Both the position numbers and the translations under genes were made by a program. A stretch of 64,000 nucleotides of DNA from positions 406,953,889 through 407,017,888 of the forward strand of contig NC_081408.1 in NCBI RefSeq assembly GCF_030272615.1. Direction: 5' to 3'. This DNA comes from Cryptomeria japonica (lineage: Eukaryota; Streptophyta; Pinopsida; Cupressales; Cupressaceae). How positions within the stretch are numbered: position 1 is the stretch's first letter; each line of letters begins with the position of its first letter. Positions 31,560 to 43,560 of the stretch are shown in pieces. A model generated the notes under the pieces. That model had not been told where the DNA came from and made no database searches. It saw nothing but the letters and a program-made list of their open reading frames with translations.

Positions 31560-33602
31560 AACCAGCTCTGATACCATTGTAATATCCCGGTTATTTTTTT
31601 TTGTTTTTTAGGCCAATAATAATCATCCACAAACAGATAACCCGTTAAGGTTAGAAAGCATAAACTGAAAACTTGTTGGAAAATGCAACCCTTCCACTTT
31701 CTGATCACCAAGTGCCCAATGTGGGAAGGTGAGAGCGTACAGTGTTGAGGGGATCGTTAGCTTCAAATAACTGGAAACAATACAATGCTTGGGCGGCAAG
31801 CCAACCCCTTCCGCTTATCCAGCGGGAATGCAAGAAACTTGGCGGTGAACCAGCCAAGAGAAACATACAAAGGCACAAATCACTCAACCGCGATATTTCA
31901 GCGGGAGGACTGAAATTACAAAACAATCTCAACTCAACCGCTTATGTAGCGGGAGGACCATTACACTCAGATATCACTCGACCACTGGATTGAATTACAA
32001 TTTATTTGAAAATAGGCGGCAAGCCAGCCTCTTCCACTTTTCAGCGGGGTGAGAGTTACAAACCAGAATTGGTTAGTAGTACTACTTAACCTTACAATAA
32101 TCAAGATAATGTGAGAAGAGAGTAATGCTGAATATCCAAATAAGAATATGAAATTTCTGCTAACATCAAAATTTGTAGGCTGGAATTGCAAAACGAGCAG
32201 CCTATGGATTCACTAAAATGCTCATAACTCTCTCATTACTCACCCAATTCAACCAAAATCTGTTCTAAATAATTGCTATACCCGCTACAATGAAAACAAA
32301 CCCAAGGAAAGCCATCGAAACACCCATATTTATTTTGCACGCTTCCCAATGCATTCACAAAACCCAGCGCCTAACCTGGGAAGTTCGATTTGCAATATAA
32401 AAATCCACACTCAAAATTAGATGCTAAAAACTTACAATATGCATCGCCAGTGGTAGGAAGGAAGGATGAGCCGGTACCCAGAATGATGGAATTGACTGGT
32501 CAAGAGGTGTGAGCAAAATACAATTTCAGTAGTCTCGTGACCAGCAACCAGAAAACATTCCAATCCCAAATAGAACACTCCACAATCTGCAACTCACTCA
32601 CCAACAACATTGGGAATACATGGACACAGCTAGGTACTATCTTGCAAGTACGAAACTGAGACTTAGCTAGGAAGCCACACTTCGAAGCTCAAAATTTCAG
32701 TCGCCAATTCGGCAGCATAATGATGCAAATTCATTTGATACCAAATGAGAGGCCAAGCACCTGTATTTATAGATTTTTCCCTCTGAAATTCAAATGCAAA
32801 TGGCACCCAAAACCATTGAAATTCAATTTCATTTCATGTCATAGCCTCCCCTAGACATGGCGTTAACTTTCCCAAATTCTGTAGGCAAAGTTCGAACTTT
32901 TTCCTAGGTGACAACTTTGCGATATAATATAATAAAAACATGAAATATTTCATCTTTCTCAATGCCACCTTTTTTAATGCCATTGACTTAGGAAAATAAC
33001 AATATTGCTGGCAGGTAGATATTTTTCCTAAGTTGTCCCATAACACAATTAATCAGTAATAAAAATAATTAAATATCAAACCTTAGGATAAGGAATTAAT
33101 ATTTAATTAAATAACTTATAACTCCAATACTGATTAATACCAAAATCAAGGATGAAGCTGTGCGATGAAGACCATTGAATTGTGTTGAGTTAGGACCCTG
33201 TCCGAGACTGCTAAAAATAGAAACGCTCAACACAGCCACTTACTAAAAATAGTAAGTCAAGAAATACTGCTCCGAAAAACATAATCTTCGCACCCAGAGA
33301 AAGAGCTTGGAAAGCTTAGTAGAACTGCATCAACGAAACAACCAAACACTAACTGACTAAAAATAGTAAGTTCTGACTTCACCAAAGACTCAAATGCATG
33401 TTATGCCACCCTCGAGTTCATAGAAAACCCAGAAGGAAACCATAAGCAGAACCGAAGAATTCCCTCCTGACAAACCCTAAAAAGCTCGTGCAAAACTCCA
33501 CAAAGGTTGGAAACCCTAATTCTCTCTTCCAAATAGCCTACGGGTCTCCGGAATAGGCCAATGGACCACTGAATTAATCACTGCGGAGAAGGGGACATTA
33601 CA
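31560..33602 (-). mobile_element. Lone LTR of the two-ORF non-autonomous superfamily, with primer site, in Copia unit 3
   Basis: The LTR 31578-33602 (plus-strand ends TGTAATATCCCGG and GGGGACATTACA) is preceded by a primer site (minus-strand TGGTATCAGAGC, 31565-31576) and only about 15 bp of element interior. The rest of the element is missing. No target duplication is visible, and compared with unit 2 about 300 bp of Copia sequence is lost at the insertion. It contains CCGCT/AGCGG stem-loops (about 31815-31960), a minus-strand TATAAATA near 32764-32771 and ACTAAAAATAGTAAG motifs near 33240 and 33357. A deletion joining element interior to host sequence is the simplest account. Confidence 0.75.
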
Positions 33603-33777
33603 TAGTATGAAAATAATGCTAAGGCTAAAAATGGAATTCTTTGTGGTTTATCTAACATTGAATTTGTTAAGGTGATGCATTGTCAGATAGCTAAGGCCAT
33701 TTGGGACAAATGGAAGAGTATCTATGAGGGTGATGATAAAGTGAAGCAAGCAAAACTAGAAACTTACAAGGCTAACT
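33603..33777 (+). pseudogene. gag: Copia Gag fragment, unit 3
   Basis: It corresponds to about 30597-30774 of unit 2. It is cut on the left by the lone LTR and on the right by the truncated LTR of the Tat-like element (joint near 33777). It confirms that the Copia array once extended at least one more unit. Confidence 0.8.
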
Positions 33778-35098
33778 TTCATTTCTGTGCACCTTCTCCA
33801 CCTTTAGACTTCTTTGAAGCGCTCTCACAGACCTCAGTGACCTTCCTTTTGCCCTTGGAACTAGAATCCTCCATATTTGATTCCTTCAAGCCTTTTGAAA
33901 TTCAAAATTCTTTGCAGTTTAATTCCGCTTCAATCTCCGTTTGCTTAAGTCTGCTATGCAAATTCCTTACACCAGGAGCATTTACTCAATTGAAATGGTG
34001 TTGTGATTCGCCTCGTGTAAGCACAAAGCTATCCATTGCCTGTATTTAATAATGGCGGGTGGATACATTGAGATCAGATTTTGCAATGGCTAGTCGTCAT
34101 AACTCCCAATCATTTTGCGCCACTCGTCCTTTTGATCGGCATAGGTCTCACCGATCACTCCGTCGGGCATCGACGTAGCTCATTTGCTCTCATTCCGATG
34201 GTTATAACTTCCTTGATGGATCTGTCCTCTAGCTAAGCTTTTACGTTTACCTTTATATCTCATCGGTGTAGGTCACTCCGATATACCCTCCTTCTATTCC
34301 TCTGTGGCATTCTGCCCATCGGGTATTGGCATAACCTAAAACACCTTTCACCGATGGTTTACGCTACCCCGATGACTTATTATTTTCCTCCTTTTGGTAT
34401 CGCTTCATTAGAGTAGGTCATGCTGATAACACCGCCTTCGCCACCTAGCCCATCGAGTATCGGGGTAGCGCACGATGACACTTTTCGATGACCCTATGAC
34501 ATTGTCGATGTCTACTTCGCATTCTCCTTCATCGGCATAGGTTATACCGATAACCTCATCGGCTATCGGCACAACACTTTTCTCATGCTCCCGATAGTGA
34601 ATGTTATGTCAATGAAACCCTCCTTTTGAACTTTCTTTTGGTTCTCCCTCGGGGTGGTCAGCCTAGGTCACGCCGATAGGTTCTTTCATTGTTTCGGCTA
34701 GTCGGTTTTGTCGGGGTAACTTACGCTGATAGCTCAAATTTGATAATTATGCTAATTATGCTCCTCTTCATATATTGTTTACACTTCAAACCTTCCATGG
34801 AAACTTCATATGTGCTAATAAGTGACAGAGTCTATCACATAGGCCCAAAGAATGTCCTTATAAGGATCCCAATACTATCATGATGAAATTTCCTCATGTA
34901 GTCCCTATTCAGTGCCAACCCTTGGCATGCCCCAGTGGTACTTGTGCAATTTTGAAAACAGGTTACAGTAGGATTTTTCTGATACTGCAACATACCTGCT
35001 GCACATGCAATCCAGCAATAAATGCTTTTGTGATGAAAATGTACATATAAAACATCAAACAAATAGCACATAATATTTTGCAAAAATATGTGCTAACA
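33778..35098 (-). repeat. 3' LTR (left), truncated, of the Tat-like element
   Basis: It matches 52316-54058 of the right LTR, ending CAAAAATATGTGCTAACA on the plus strand. It lacks a 375-bp block (equivalent to about 52894-53269) between two CATCGxGTATCGG repeats and a roughly 24-bp TATATA-containing piece. Everything downstream in LTR sense is lost at 33778. Confidence 0.85.
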
Positions 35099-35262
35099 GT
35101 GGCTCTTTTTGGGGATGTATGTTCCTTTTAGGGACATAGAAAGATCTCAGCTATCTCTGGAAAGAAGACCAAAAATAAACAGAAACAAACCACAAAGGAA
35201 AAACTACACTACTATAGTACAAGAATACTCCCTGCTCCCTAAGAGAAAAAATGCTTGAGATA
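35099..35262 (-). other. 3' untranslated stretch and candidate polypurine tract of the Tat-like element
   Basis: Next to the LTR the minus strand reads CCCCAAAAAGAGCCAC, a weak polypurine candidate. No coding signal is seen between it and the integrase end. Confidence 0.45.
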
Positions 35263-36398
35263 CTAAGTATGTACTGGAAATTCTTGAATTTCACCCTTAG
35301 TGTTTTGCAAGAAATATGAATTTTCTCCTCCTTTATCCATGATGATGTATGGTCCTAGCCAAAGTGCTTCGAATTTTCCATGCTTGCCCCTGTCTTGGTC
35401 TTTTGCATTCCATTTGAGCACCCACTCTCCTTCTTCAAAAGTTCTATCAGAAGCCTTCTTGTCATGTAATGCTTTTACCATCTTCTACCTTTGTATATTT
35501 TGTTCCTGAGCCTCTCTCTTGTACTCATCCAATTCAACCAACTGGACCAGCCCGTCTTCCATGAAGTCAACATCTTCCAAATATTCCTCTGAAACAAATT
35601 TATACACTGGGAGCAGGTTGTTCAAAGGCAACCTTGCCTCTTTACCATAAACAAGCTGATAAGGAGCAAACCTGTGGATTTCTTGATTGTTACTCTATCT
35701 GCCCATACTGCCAAAGTCAACTTTGAATCCCATGCCGTTTTGTTGTCACCTAACATCCTTTTAATGATCTTTAATAGGTTTTTGTTACTACATTCCGCTT
35801 GTCCATTCCCCTGGGGATGATAAGGTGATGAATATGACAAAGTGATTCCATAACTTTCACAAAAATCAGCAAATTCTTTGGATCTAAAACACATCCCATT
35901 ATCTACAACAATCTTGTGGGGAACCCCAAATCTTGTCAATATATTTTCCAAAAGAAACTTTGTTACCACCTTACTTGTAGCCTACCTTGTAGGAATTGCC
36001 TCTACCCACTTGGTAAAGTAATCAGTGGCTACCAAAATCCATTTGTGTCCTCCACTGGATTTGTTTGCAATTTCTCCTATGAAATCAACACCCCACATCT
36101 GAAAAGGTTCTTCATTTTGCATGGGTCTAAGTGGAAGAGCTCCATCATATTTAAGCTTTCCTCAAAAATTTTGGCAAGCCTCACATTTTTTAATATAAGT
36201 ATGACAATCCTTAAAGACTTCTGACCAATAGTAACCGGCATTGAGTATTTTATGGGCAGTAGTTTTTGCTGAAAAATGTCCCCCACATACACCTTCATGC
36301 AATTCCTTTAAAACAGATTGTGCTTGATAAACATCCAAACAAAATAGGAGGATACCATTTAAAAAAAAAAATAAAAAAATCAGCTTTAAGCAATACAT
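35263..36398 (-). pseudogene. int: Integrase (H2C2 zinc finger, DDE core, C-terminal domain) of the Tat-like element
   Basis: The zinc-binding module (HEGVCGGHFSAKTTAHKIL ... CEACQNF) is at 36330-36162. The core follows with the first acidic residue in MWGVDFIGEI (about 36090), the second in IVVDNGMCF (about 35905) and the Glu in NGQAECSNKNL (about 35800). The C-terminal barrel segment EALWLGPYIIMDKGGENSYF lies near 35370. Integrase inserts element DNA into host DNA. Frames change between 35622 and 35481, and TAG/TAA codons interrupt the core, so it is dead. It lies immediately before the 3' LTR as expected. Confidence 0.85.
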
Positions 36399-36835
36399 AC
36401 CTAGATGCTTGAAGCTTTAGTGTTCTTTTTTGACTATCATTTAAATCCTCTGGACATTTCATGTGTTTTAAATAATAGACAATATTTTTGTACCAAGGAC
36501 ACATCTCAATGCTTATTTGAGCCTCCTCTAACTCTATCTGATTTATTTGTGTTGCTTCCAAATTTGATTCTGTCATTAGTTTAGCCAATCGTTGACCTCT
36601 TACCAATTTAGTAATCTGGATATCAATGTTGAACTCCTGAATTTGATTGATCCATCTGCATCTTCTCCCAGTAGTTTCAGTCTACCTGAAAATATCTTTG
36701 ATTGTTGCATTAGGAACATAGGCAATGACATTAGCTCCCACTAAGTATGGTCTAAAAGATTTTATAGCTTTTACGAGGGCATACGCTTGTTTCTCATTTA
36801 TATCATAATTTAATTCAGAAGCTTGTAGTGTTTTG
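36399..36835 (-). pseudogene. RNase H domain and linker of the Tat-like element
   Basis: The segment covers the remains of the Gypsy RNase H (such as SELNYDINEKQAYALVKAIK and SFRPYLVGANVIAYVPNATIK, about 36820-36690) and an acidic helical linker toward the integrase zinc finger. The connection with RT is continuous at about 36836-36915. It would degrade RNA in RNA-DNA hybrids during replication. Several stops are present. Confidence 0.7.
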
Positions 36836-38240
36836 CTAAAAAAATGCCACTGGTTGTTCATGACCTTCATCATTCTTTTGTAACATAACTGCAACAATAG
36901 TATGAAATGAAGCAAAAGAAAATACTTGAAAAGGTTTTGAGAAATTAGGAGGTTTAAGTACAGGTGCTTCCTTGATGGCCCTTTTAATGTTCACAAAGGA
37001 CTCAATTGCTTCATTAGTCCATTTTATCTCTGCACCCTTTTTCAACATCTTTGCAATAGGTTTTACAATTTCAGAAAAAATTGATACAAATCTTTTAACA
37101 AAATTAATTTGTCCAAAGAATGATTGAATAGCTTTGACTGTTTTAGGGATCTGAATTTTGTCAATAGCTGCAATTCTCTCAGGGTCAATCCTCACTCCGT
37201 CTTTAGATATAATATGATCCAACAATTTACCTTCAGTGATTCCAAAGTGACACTTTTTTGGATTTAGAGAAATACCATATTCTAGTGCTCTGATGAAAAT
37301 CTTCTCTAGGTCATTACAATAGTTTTCTGCTTTCTTGGAGTATGCTGTCAAGTCATCCTGGTATACAACCAAAATCTAATCAATAAGGCTTTCAAAGGCT
37401 ACATCCATGGCCCTTTGAAAAGTAGCTCCAACATTGGTAAGTCCAAATGGCATCCTGGCATACACATATGTCCCCCATGGTGTAGTGAAAGTTGTTTTGT
37501 ATTTTTATGACTCCTTAACTTTCACTTGGTTGTAATTGGAGAACCCATCCATCATAGAAAGTAATTCGTTCCCTGTTACTTTTTGCAGCAAAGCTTCCAT
37601 GTGCTGCCGAGCATAATTATCCTTTAAAGATGATATATTTAAATTTCTAAAATCCACACATAATCTGATATCACCGTTTTTCTTTCTAACAGGCACCAAG
37701 TTTGACACCCATGTGGAATGCCTTATATTCTCTATAATCCCTGCATTCCTCATCTTCATCAACTCTTCCTTCATTTTGGGAACCAATGTGGGATTTATAG
37801 GCCTTTTCTTTTGCCTAAACGGTTCTGCATCTGATTTCAGTGGGATTTCATGCTGGAACAAATCCTCTCTGTATGCTTTGAGGTCATCATATGACCAGGC
37901 GAAAACATGTCTGTATTTTCTTAATAGATTGACCAATGCAATCCTAATTTTTGGTGTAAGCTTCCTCCCGATGTAAACCTCTCTAGGATTGTTTTCACTT
38001 CCCAAGTTTTTTTCTCCACTTCTTCACAACTTTTAGTGTTGGGCTTGAAATTTGTCATATCCTTATTGTCAAACATCCTCTCTAATTCCACCAACCCTTT
38101 TGGAATCTTGTTTGTTTTAAGCTGTAAGATATTTTTTCCAAATAGAGACTCCTTACCACTCTTCTCTTCCACATATGCATTCCAATCCATATGTTGGCCT
38201 TCATACCGATCTTCACAAAATAAGAACTGTTACCTATTTT
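36836..38240 (-). pseudogene. Reverse transcriptase of the Tat-like element
   Basis: RT motifs in order: VSNLVPVRKKNGDIRLCVDF (about 37720-37660), NELLSMMDGFSNYNQVKV (about 37560-37510), ARMPFGLTNVGATFQRAMD (about 37460-37400), and the catalytic VVYQDD (about 37370-37350), a variant of the usual YxDD box. The thumb/connection follows (SKDGVRIDPERIAAIDKIQ). Stops (TAA near 37503, TAG near 37378) break the frame, but little else is lost. Upstream, up to about 38240, the frame continues into N-terminal Pol sequence before the 4.7-kb insertion. Confidence 0.88.
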
Positions 38241-38742
38241 TCGCTCCTGGCTGAAAAATAGGTTAAGAGATGCTAGCATGCACAAAAGAAAGCAAGTGTG
38301 TACTAATTCTCTATTTTTTGTGTTTCCAACTGCACTAAGGAGTGATTTAAAGATGATATTTTTAAGTACTTCTAGTCTGTAACAACAAAAGAGAGAGACA
38401 TCCCATCAAAAGGAGAAGTATTTTATTCATATTCAAACATGCGTCCCACACAAAGAGCCGTGAGACTAGCTACATGCATCCAGTGTAGAAAGGAAATATA
38501 CATATATGTATGCACAAGTACAAAGGAAAAAATGAGGAAAGGCATGTCAAGAATGGAACATGTCATTGCCTGAATGACTGGAACAGTTGAGGTAGGCTCG
38601 ATGTCGCCTTTGTCTTGCTGCTCCACCCTGGTCCGTATATGCTTTCCTTCTGATATCTGCAAAAGAGTTGAAACAAGCAATGCGTTAGAACATTTTGTTC
38701 TAAGCAATGGCTGACTGCATTTCTAACATGTGTATTAATGCA

Positions 38743-38788
<46 letters not shown>

Positions 38789-39344
38789 CCCTACATGCAT
38801 CAAATGCATATAACTCGCATCACAAAGGAATCTCGAAAGGCAAATATCAGGTCAAAGGAAAATCACCATACATATGCATATTTTGCTAACAGGTTTGTTT
38901 CATGTGTAGGAAAAGGAAAAAGGACAGCTTGCTGGTCATGAAATTCACAAAGATGAGTGGAGATGAAAGCGGCTCCCACAAGGGTTGAGCCCAGCTCATG
39001 TGAAACGATGGCAAGGTCTCATACAATCAAATCATATCAGAGCTGGTGATAAAAGGAAAAAGAGTAACAAAAACGCAAGTATGCAACCACATTATTAGCC
39101 AATAAGCATGATGAGACTTCTTTTTCTTTAGAACGTGAATAAGATGTGCAAATATCTACAAATGATCAACAAGAGGACATTTTATGCATCAAGTCTAAAA
39201 GATTTTTTATGATAAACTGGAAAAGGCGTTATTGATTAGACATTTCGACAATTTCAAGACAGTTGTGTCCTTGGAGATAATATTTAGATTTAAGAGTATT
39301 TTGCAGAAGCAGGCAGCTACAGTTTTCATAAAATACATATTTTA
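38241..39344. other. Left part of the 4.7-kb insertion; origin unclear
   Basis: No transposon protein is recognised. The minus strand has an exon-like stretch at 38423-38660 preceded by a convincing 3' splice site (TTTTGCAG at 38658-38665). A 40-bp AT microsatellite lies at 38746-38785. Near 39025 the plus strand reads CATATCAGAGCTGG, resembling the primer sites of neighbouring elements, but no LTR end is recognisable before it. Exact insertion borders were not found. Confidence 0.4.
38746..38785. repeat. (AT)20 microsatellite
   Basis: A 40-base run of alternating A and T. Confidence 0.95.
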
Positions 39345-40350
39345 ATGCACAGCATTAAATGGCAGATGACAAAAGGAGGGTTTTTAATGTTTGTTTTTCA
39401 CCATTTTCAGTCCAAACAGTCATTCAGAGATGCACACAACAGTGAAGTTATCAAAGGAGTACACAGTGGTCATGATCAGACAAGTCTTGTTGACCCATTT
39501 TGTTTTGGTCAACTAGGTAAGCACAAGTCCTTGGCCTAAGGTGGAGGTGAATGTTGAATGTGTTTACAAATATCCTACAATTTATTCAGGCTGCATTCAA
39601 ACTTGTGCTTTTGATTGTGGGGAGAATTTTATGAGTCATCTCAGTGTGGGATCACCAGACTTATTAGACAATGGTCTTTTAACTTCTGAACCAGGTAAAA
39701 TAGAACAACATGATTGGATGAAAGATGAAGCAGATGCTGCAAATAAGAGTTTTTCAGGTCAACTTGCTTATGTAAAGCTTTCATTGGCTGAGATCATGCC
39801 AAACAAGTTACAGTTTCCGAAATGAGGAAGAAACAAGATACCAAAACTGAAAGGATTGCAATGCAGAATTCAATGTTTTTCTTGACCCAAAGGCAGCAAA
39901 GTAGGGGCTTAGTGGACAGCCATTTTCAGGACCTGATATTGGTGGTTTTGGTGGAAATGCAACGCCTAGGCTATTTGCAAGGTGGATCTATTGTTCCAGT
40001 AGGTCCCTCCATTCAACATATAGGTGAAGCAAAGCTCACTGACACTCTAATACTCCTTGTGGCTCTAGACGAGCAAGGAAAAGCAGAAGGAATAACTTTT
40101 GAAGGTAGTGGTGATGGATATGAATACCAGCAAGGACAATTCATTTTGACATATTATGAAGCAGATTTATCTTCCTCTACAGTTTCTGTAATAGTTTCTA
40201 GAACTTAAGGATTATGGAAGAGGCCAAAACGTAAATTGCATGTGCAATTGCTGCTTGGTGAGGGAGCCAAGATTGAGGCGTGGGGTCAAGATGGAACATA
40301 TATTATCTTGCAAACTTCAACTACACACAAGAAATTTCCCCAAAAGTCTG
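39345..40350 (+). pseudogene. Captured or degenerate GH31 alpha-glucosidase gene fragment
   Basis: Between 39915 and 40330 the plus strand encodes pieces I recognise from plant glycoside hydrolase family 31 glucosidases of the heteroglycan-glucosidase type. One frame gives FSGPDIGGFGGNATPRLFAR, the segment after the catalytic barrel. It is followed almost at once by GGSIVPVGPSIQHIGEAKLT, then DEQGKAEGITFEGSGDGYEY and LWKRPKRKLHVQLLLG of the C-terminal beta domains. In the intact family about 100-150 residues separate the first and second blocks, so internal exons are missing. Stops and frame changes are present. Upstream frames (39345-39825) are open but not recognised. It lies inside a retrotransposon-like insertion on the plus strand. 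Family assignment is from memory. Confidence 0.65.
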
Positions 40351-41576
40351 GTATTAGCCGAATGAAGCTAAACTCAACTGTTTGAGAAATCACAAATGCA
40401 AGTGCAAGACAAAATAAGGGAGGTCTGAAATCTGTTGTGAGTCAAATAGTGGAATTAACTTCCTGAATTTGAAACAGGCTGGGGACATTGGAGGGAAATA
40501 TTATGCCAAAAATAAAAATAAAAAATAAAAAAAACTATTCCATATGTCTTGCTATGTCAAGTAGCAGGTTTGAAGGAGTACTTTGGAGCAAATCCTGGTC
40601 TCAGTCTTGAGGCATTACCTGTAACAGCCAAGAAGAAAGCTCAAGGGGATTCAGACATCAAGGTTGAACTTCCTGAATTTGAAACAGGCAGAAGAGAATT
40701 TTGTTGAGACTTTTAAAAGGGCTTTGGAATCAGGCTATTTATAAGTGATATATGAGTCCAGGACAAATGAAATGCAGAAAATTTTAAACTGCAAGAAGAG
40801 ATTGAAGGACTTCATCAAAAGCTTCAGAAATGTGACCAAGTACAATAGGCAATGAGCAAAATGGAAGCAAATCACTTCGAATTTGAGGAAGAATTTAAGT
40901 GTTTTTCAAAATTATTCTTTGGGCAGAGTAAAGATTTTTGAAACTGCACTTTTGAATTACTACAAATGTCAAAGAGCAAGAAGTATGTAACTAAACACTG
41001 CAATAAAATCAGAACCAGAGCAGAAGATGCAAGGAATAAAGGTCGAAACCGTGGAGGAGCTCAAACGCATTTTTTATGTTTATCTATTTCTTCAAGTTTT
41101 TCGAAATATCCAGGTTAAGTTGAAACACCATGAAATGATTCAGAAAAAAATGAATTTTCCTTCCAGAATCAGTAAAAGATAGCGAACCTGTAAGCAGAAT
41201 GAAAGATGCAAGGTGAAAAGATCGCGCCCAGCAAGGAAACCAAGCTTTGAACGCCCAGAAAATACTCAGAAACACAAGAAATTTCCATGGCGGCTCCCTA
41301 AAATGGGCCCGAAACTAGCAAAAACACAGGAGAGAAGAGCAGGCCGTAAACGCCTCAGAGGCCCAGCACTCATTTCGGCGCCCAGAATAGGAAGAGACCG
41401 ATATTTCTTCTCCTTTCCATGCCCAGTTCGAACCCTAGCGGCGCCCAGATGCAGAGCAAAGTTTCCAGAATAGCGAAATGCAGTGAGGAATGAAGACTTT
41501 AGGTTTTCATTTCCCCTTTTGTTCTTTTTATTCCCCCTCTCTTTCTCTCCGTGAAATACCTAAGGAGGGGGTGCGA
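40351..41576 (+). other. Non-coding or decayed stretch, then polypurine tract of a plus-strand element
   Basis: Short helical frames occur (for example around 40600-40720) and the phrase encoding LPEFETG appears twice (about 40460 and 40670). No protein family is recognised. The stretch ends with AAGGAGGGGGTGCGA (41562-41576), a polypurine tract directly before an LTR-like start. Confidence 0.5.
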
Positions 41577-42937
41577 TGTAATCTGTTTACATTATTTCCT
41601 AAGTGATCTAACATCACTTAATGTCCTTATTTGCAAATTACTTATCAAGTAATTTTAAAAACACTTAGGAAATATGCCTCCCAATGAATGTAAACATATA
41701 TTTTTTAAAGGTTTTCTTTTTTATTATTTATCATTATCTAATCAAGCATAGGTTTTATTTCATTTTATTTTATATTTATGGTAAAAATAATGAAATATAA
41801 TAAAAGAATTTATTTTTTAAAAGTGTAAATCAAAACACTTTTATTAAATATATTTTTTATAATTACATTTTATTATTTAATAAATAAAAATAATAAAATT
41901 ATCTTATTAAGGTGATTTATTTTATTTATCACTTTAAATAAAATAATTCTATTGTTTTTATATTATTAAAACCTTTAAATATAAGTAAAATAAAATCAAA
42001 CAAATGTCTGATTAGATAATGATAAATTTTTTTTAAAAAAAAAAAGTCACTTTATCAGATATTTTTGTTTGGAGATCAGGGAGAGATATTTTTGCATTTA
42101 TGAGGGTTTGCAGGCCTGTCAGAGACATTTCAGGGGCATTTATGATGCATTTATGAGGTTTTATGGTTGCAGAATGGGTGGCTTAACTTTTTGGCTCAAG
42201 TTTATTCCTTTTCAGATATTTTTGGGGCCCAAAAAGTAGGTTTTTTGAGTTTGCTCGACCTAAAATGAGGAGGTGGAGTCTTCTTGGTAACTTTGGAAAA
42301 AAACATATATACTGGAAGCCTTCATTTTTGTAAGGGTTCTGATTCATTCATCTTGGAGCAGACTGTAATTTTTTAGTTCTCTCTGCAGGAAGGGATGTCT
42401 TTGTAACACATTTTCAGGAGTTATAGAGCTTGGTGATACCTGTTTGGCAAGGATAATAGCTTGGTTTACCTCTCTACTTCTCATCTTTCTCTGTTATTGC
42501 ATCTTTAGGGTTAGTCAGTTCTTTGTGGTTGGCTTTTTGCCCCCCTTAAAATTGCACTTTCTTTTGATGCCTTATGCAGAAACATATACGCTACTTGCAG
42601 GTCATAAGCTGTGTTTTAGTAATTAATAGTCTTAGGTTGTGAAAAGGATTTTTCCTCTTAGGACTGTGATTATCCAGCCTTCTTATGAAGCATTGATGCA
42701 AAGATCATGGGTTGTTGGTTAGTGTAAAAGAGGTTTATTATCACTGTTGTACTGTGTGTCTTTTGCTTAGTTAGATTTCAAAATATCATCTGGTGCAATC
42801 ACCTTAGATTTAAATTTTAGTTTTACATATTCTCCTCCTTACTCTTTTCCCTGAAGAAATTGTTAGTTTAGGTGCAGAATCTGAAAAGAACCAGCTTACT
42901 CTGGAGGTTCACTCCAATTTTTAGGCAACCCGCAGGC
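41577..42937 (+). repeat. Candidate 3' LTR of a plus-strand element
   Basis: It starts TGTAATCTGTTTAC immediately after the polypurine tract. It is AT-rich (41700-42060), has a TATATA box at 42306-42311 and then leader-like sequence. The right end is not identified and no matching 5' LTR is seen near 38.2-39.0 kb, so this is a one-sided call. It abuts the second RNase H of the Tat-like element at about 42937. Confidence 0.5.
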
Positions 42938-43560
42938 CTAGGAGGGTTCCCATGTGTCACAAGCCTGTTGAGTTGATAGCTTAGCAAACAGGGGTGCAGG
43001 TTCAAGTGATAACAAGAACTTTAGAAGATCCTTGTCATCATCAAATATCTGCCAATTTTTTATGTTATCTGGTACTACAAGTCTAGTTTTTATTTCAACT
43101 TGGGTGATGTCATCAAAAGGAATATCATTATGTTTAATTGCTAGGTTAGCCATAAAATCAGCCAAAATATTGTTAGACCTTTCAATCCATGTTATAGAAA
43201 ATGCATCAAAAAATTCAATTGAATCCCACACCTCATTTCTGTAATTTCGAAGACTTACATTTTTAGTGGCAAATCTTTCCCTTACTTGAGATACGACTAA
43301 CTCTGAATCACCATAAACTGTTAGTAATTTAATGCCATATTTACTTGCCATTCTAAGGCCTAACAAGAGTGCTTCTTATTCAACAACATTGTTTGTACAT
43401 TCAAAGGCTAACAAGAAAGAATATTTGAATGATTTCCCATTAGGAGAAATAAAAACCACACCAGCTCCATTTCCTTCCTTACTGCAAGCACCATCAAAGT
43501 ACATTTTCCAAATCTTATCCTCATGTGATTCAATAGTATTTTGAAGCTTATTAGTTTTGC
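42938..43560 (-). pseudogene. Second, archaeal-type RNase H of the Tat-like element
   Basis: Motifs in order: MYFDGACSKEGNGAGVVFIS (first Asp), VVE before EALLLGLRMAS (Glu), VYGDSELVVSQV (Asp), and ERSNNILADFMANLAI (final Asp). All four acidic positions of the RNase H fold are visible. The usual Tyr of the EYEALLLG motif is now a TAA stop at 43376, so a single base change splits the frame. It follows the protease in the same frame and lies upstream of RT in the element, unlike the RH-aRH-INT order I know for many Tat elements. Its product would trim RNA in hybrids during reverse transcription. Confidence 0.82.

Noticed and set aside
34060-34720. Region with many CATCGG motifs as a separate satellite
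   Set aside because: It is colinear with 52.6-53.7 kb and is part of the truncated LTR of the Tat-like element.
38746-38785. AT-rich run as a replication origin or promoter
   Set aside because: A plain dinucleotide microsatellite, with no other element in a meaningful arrangement.
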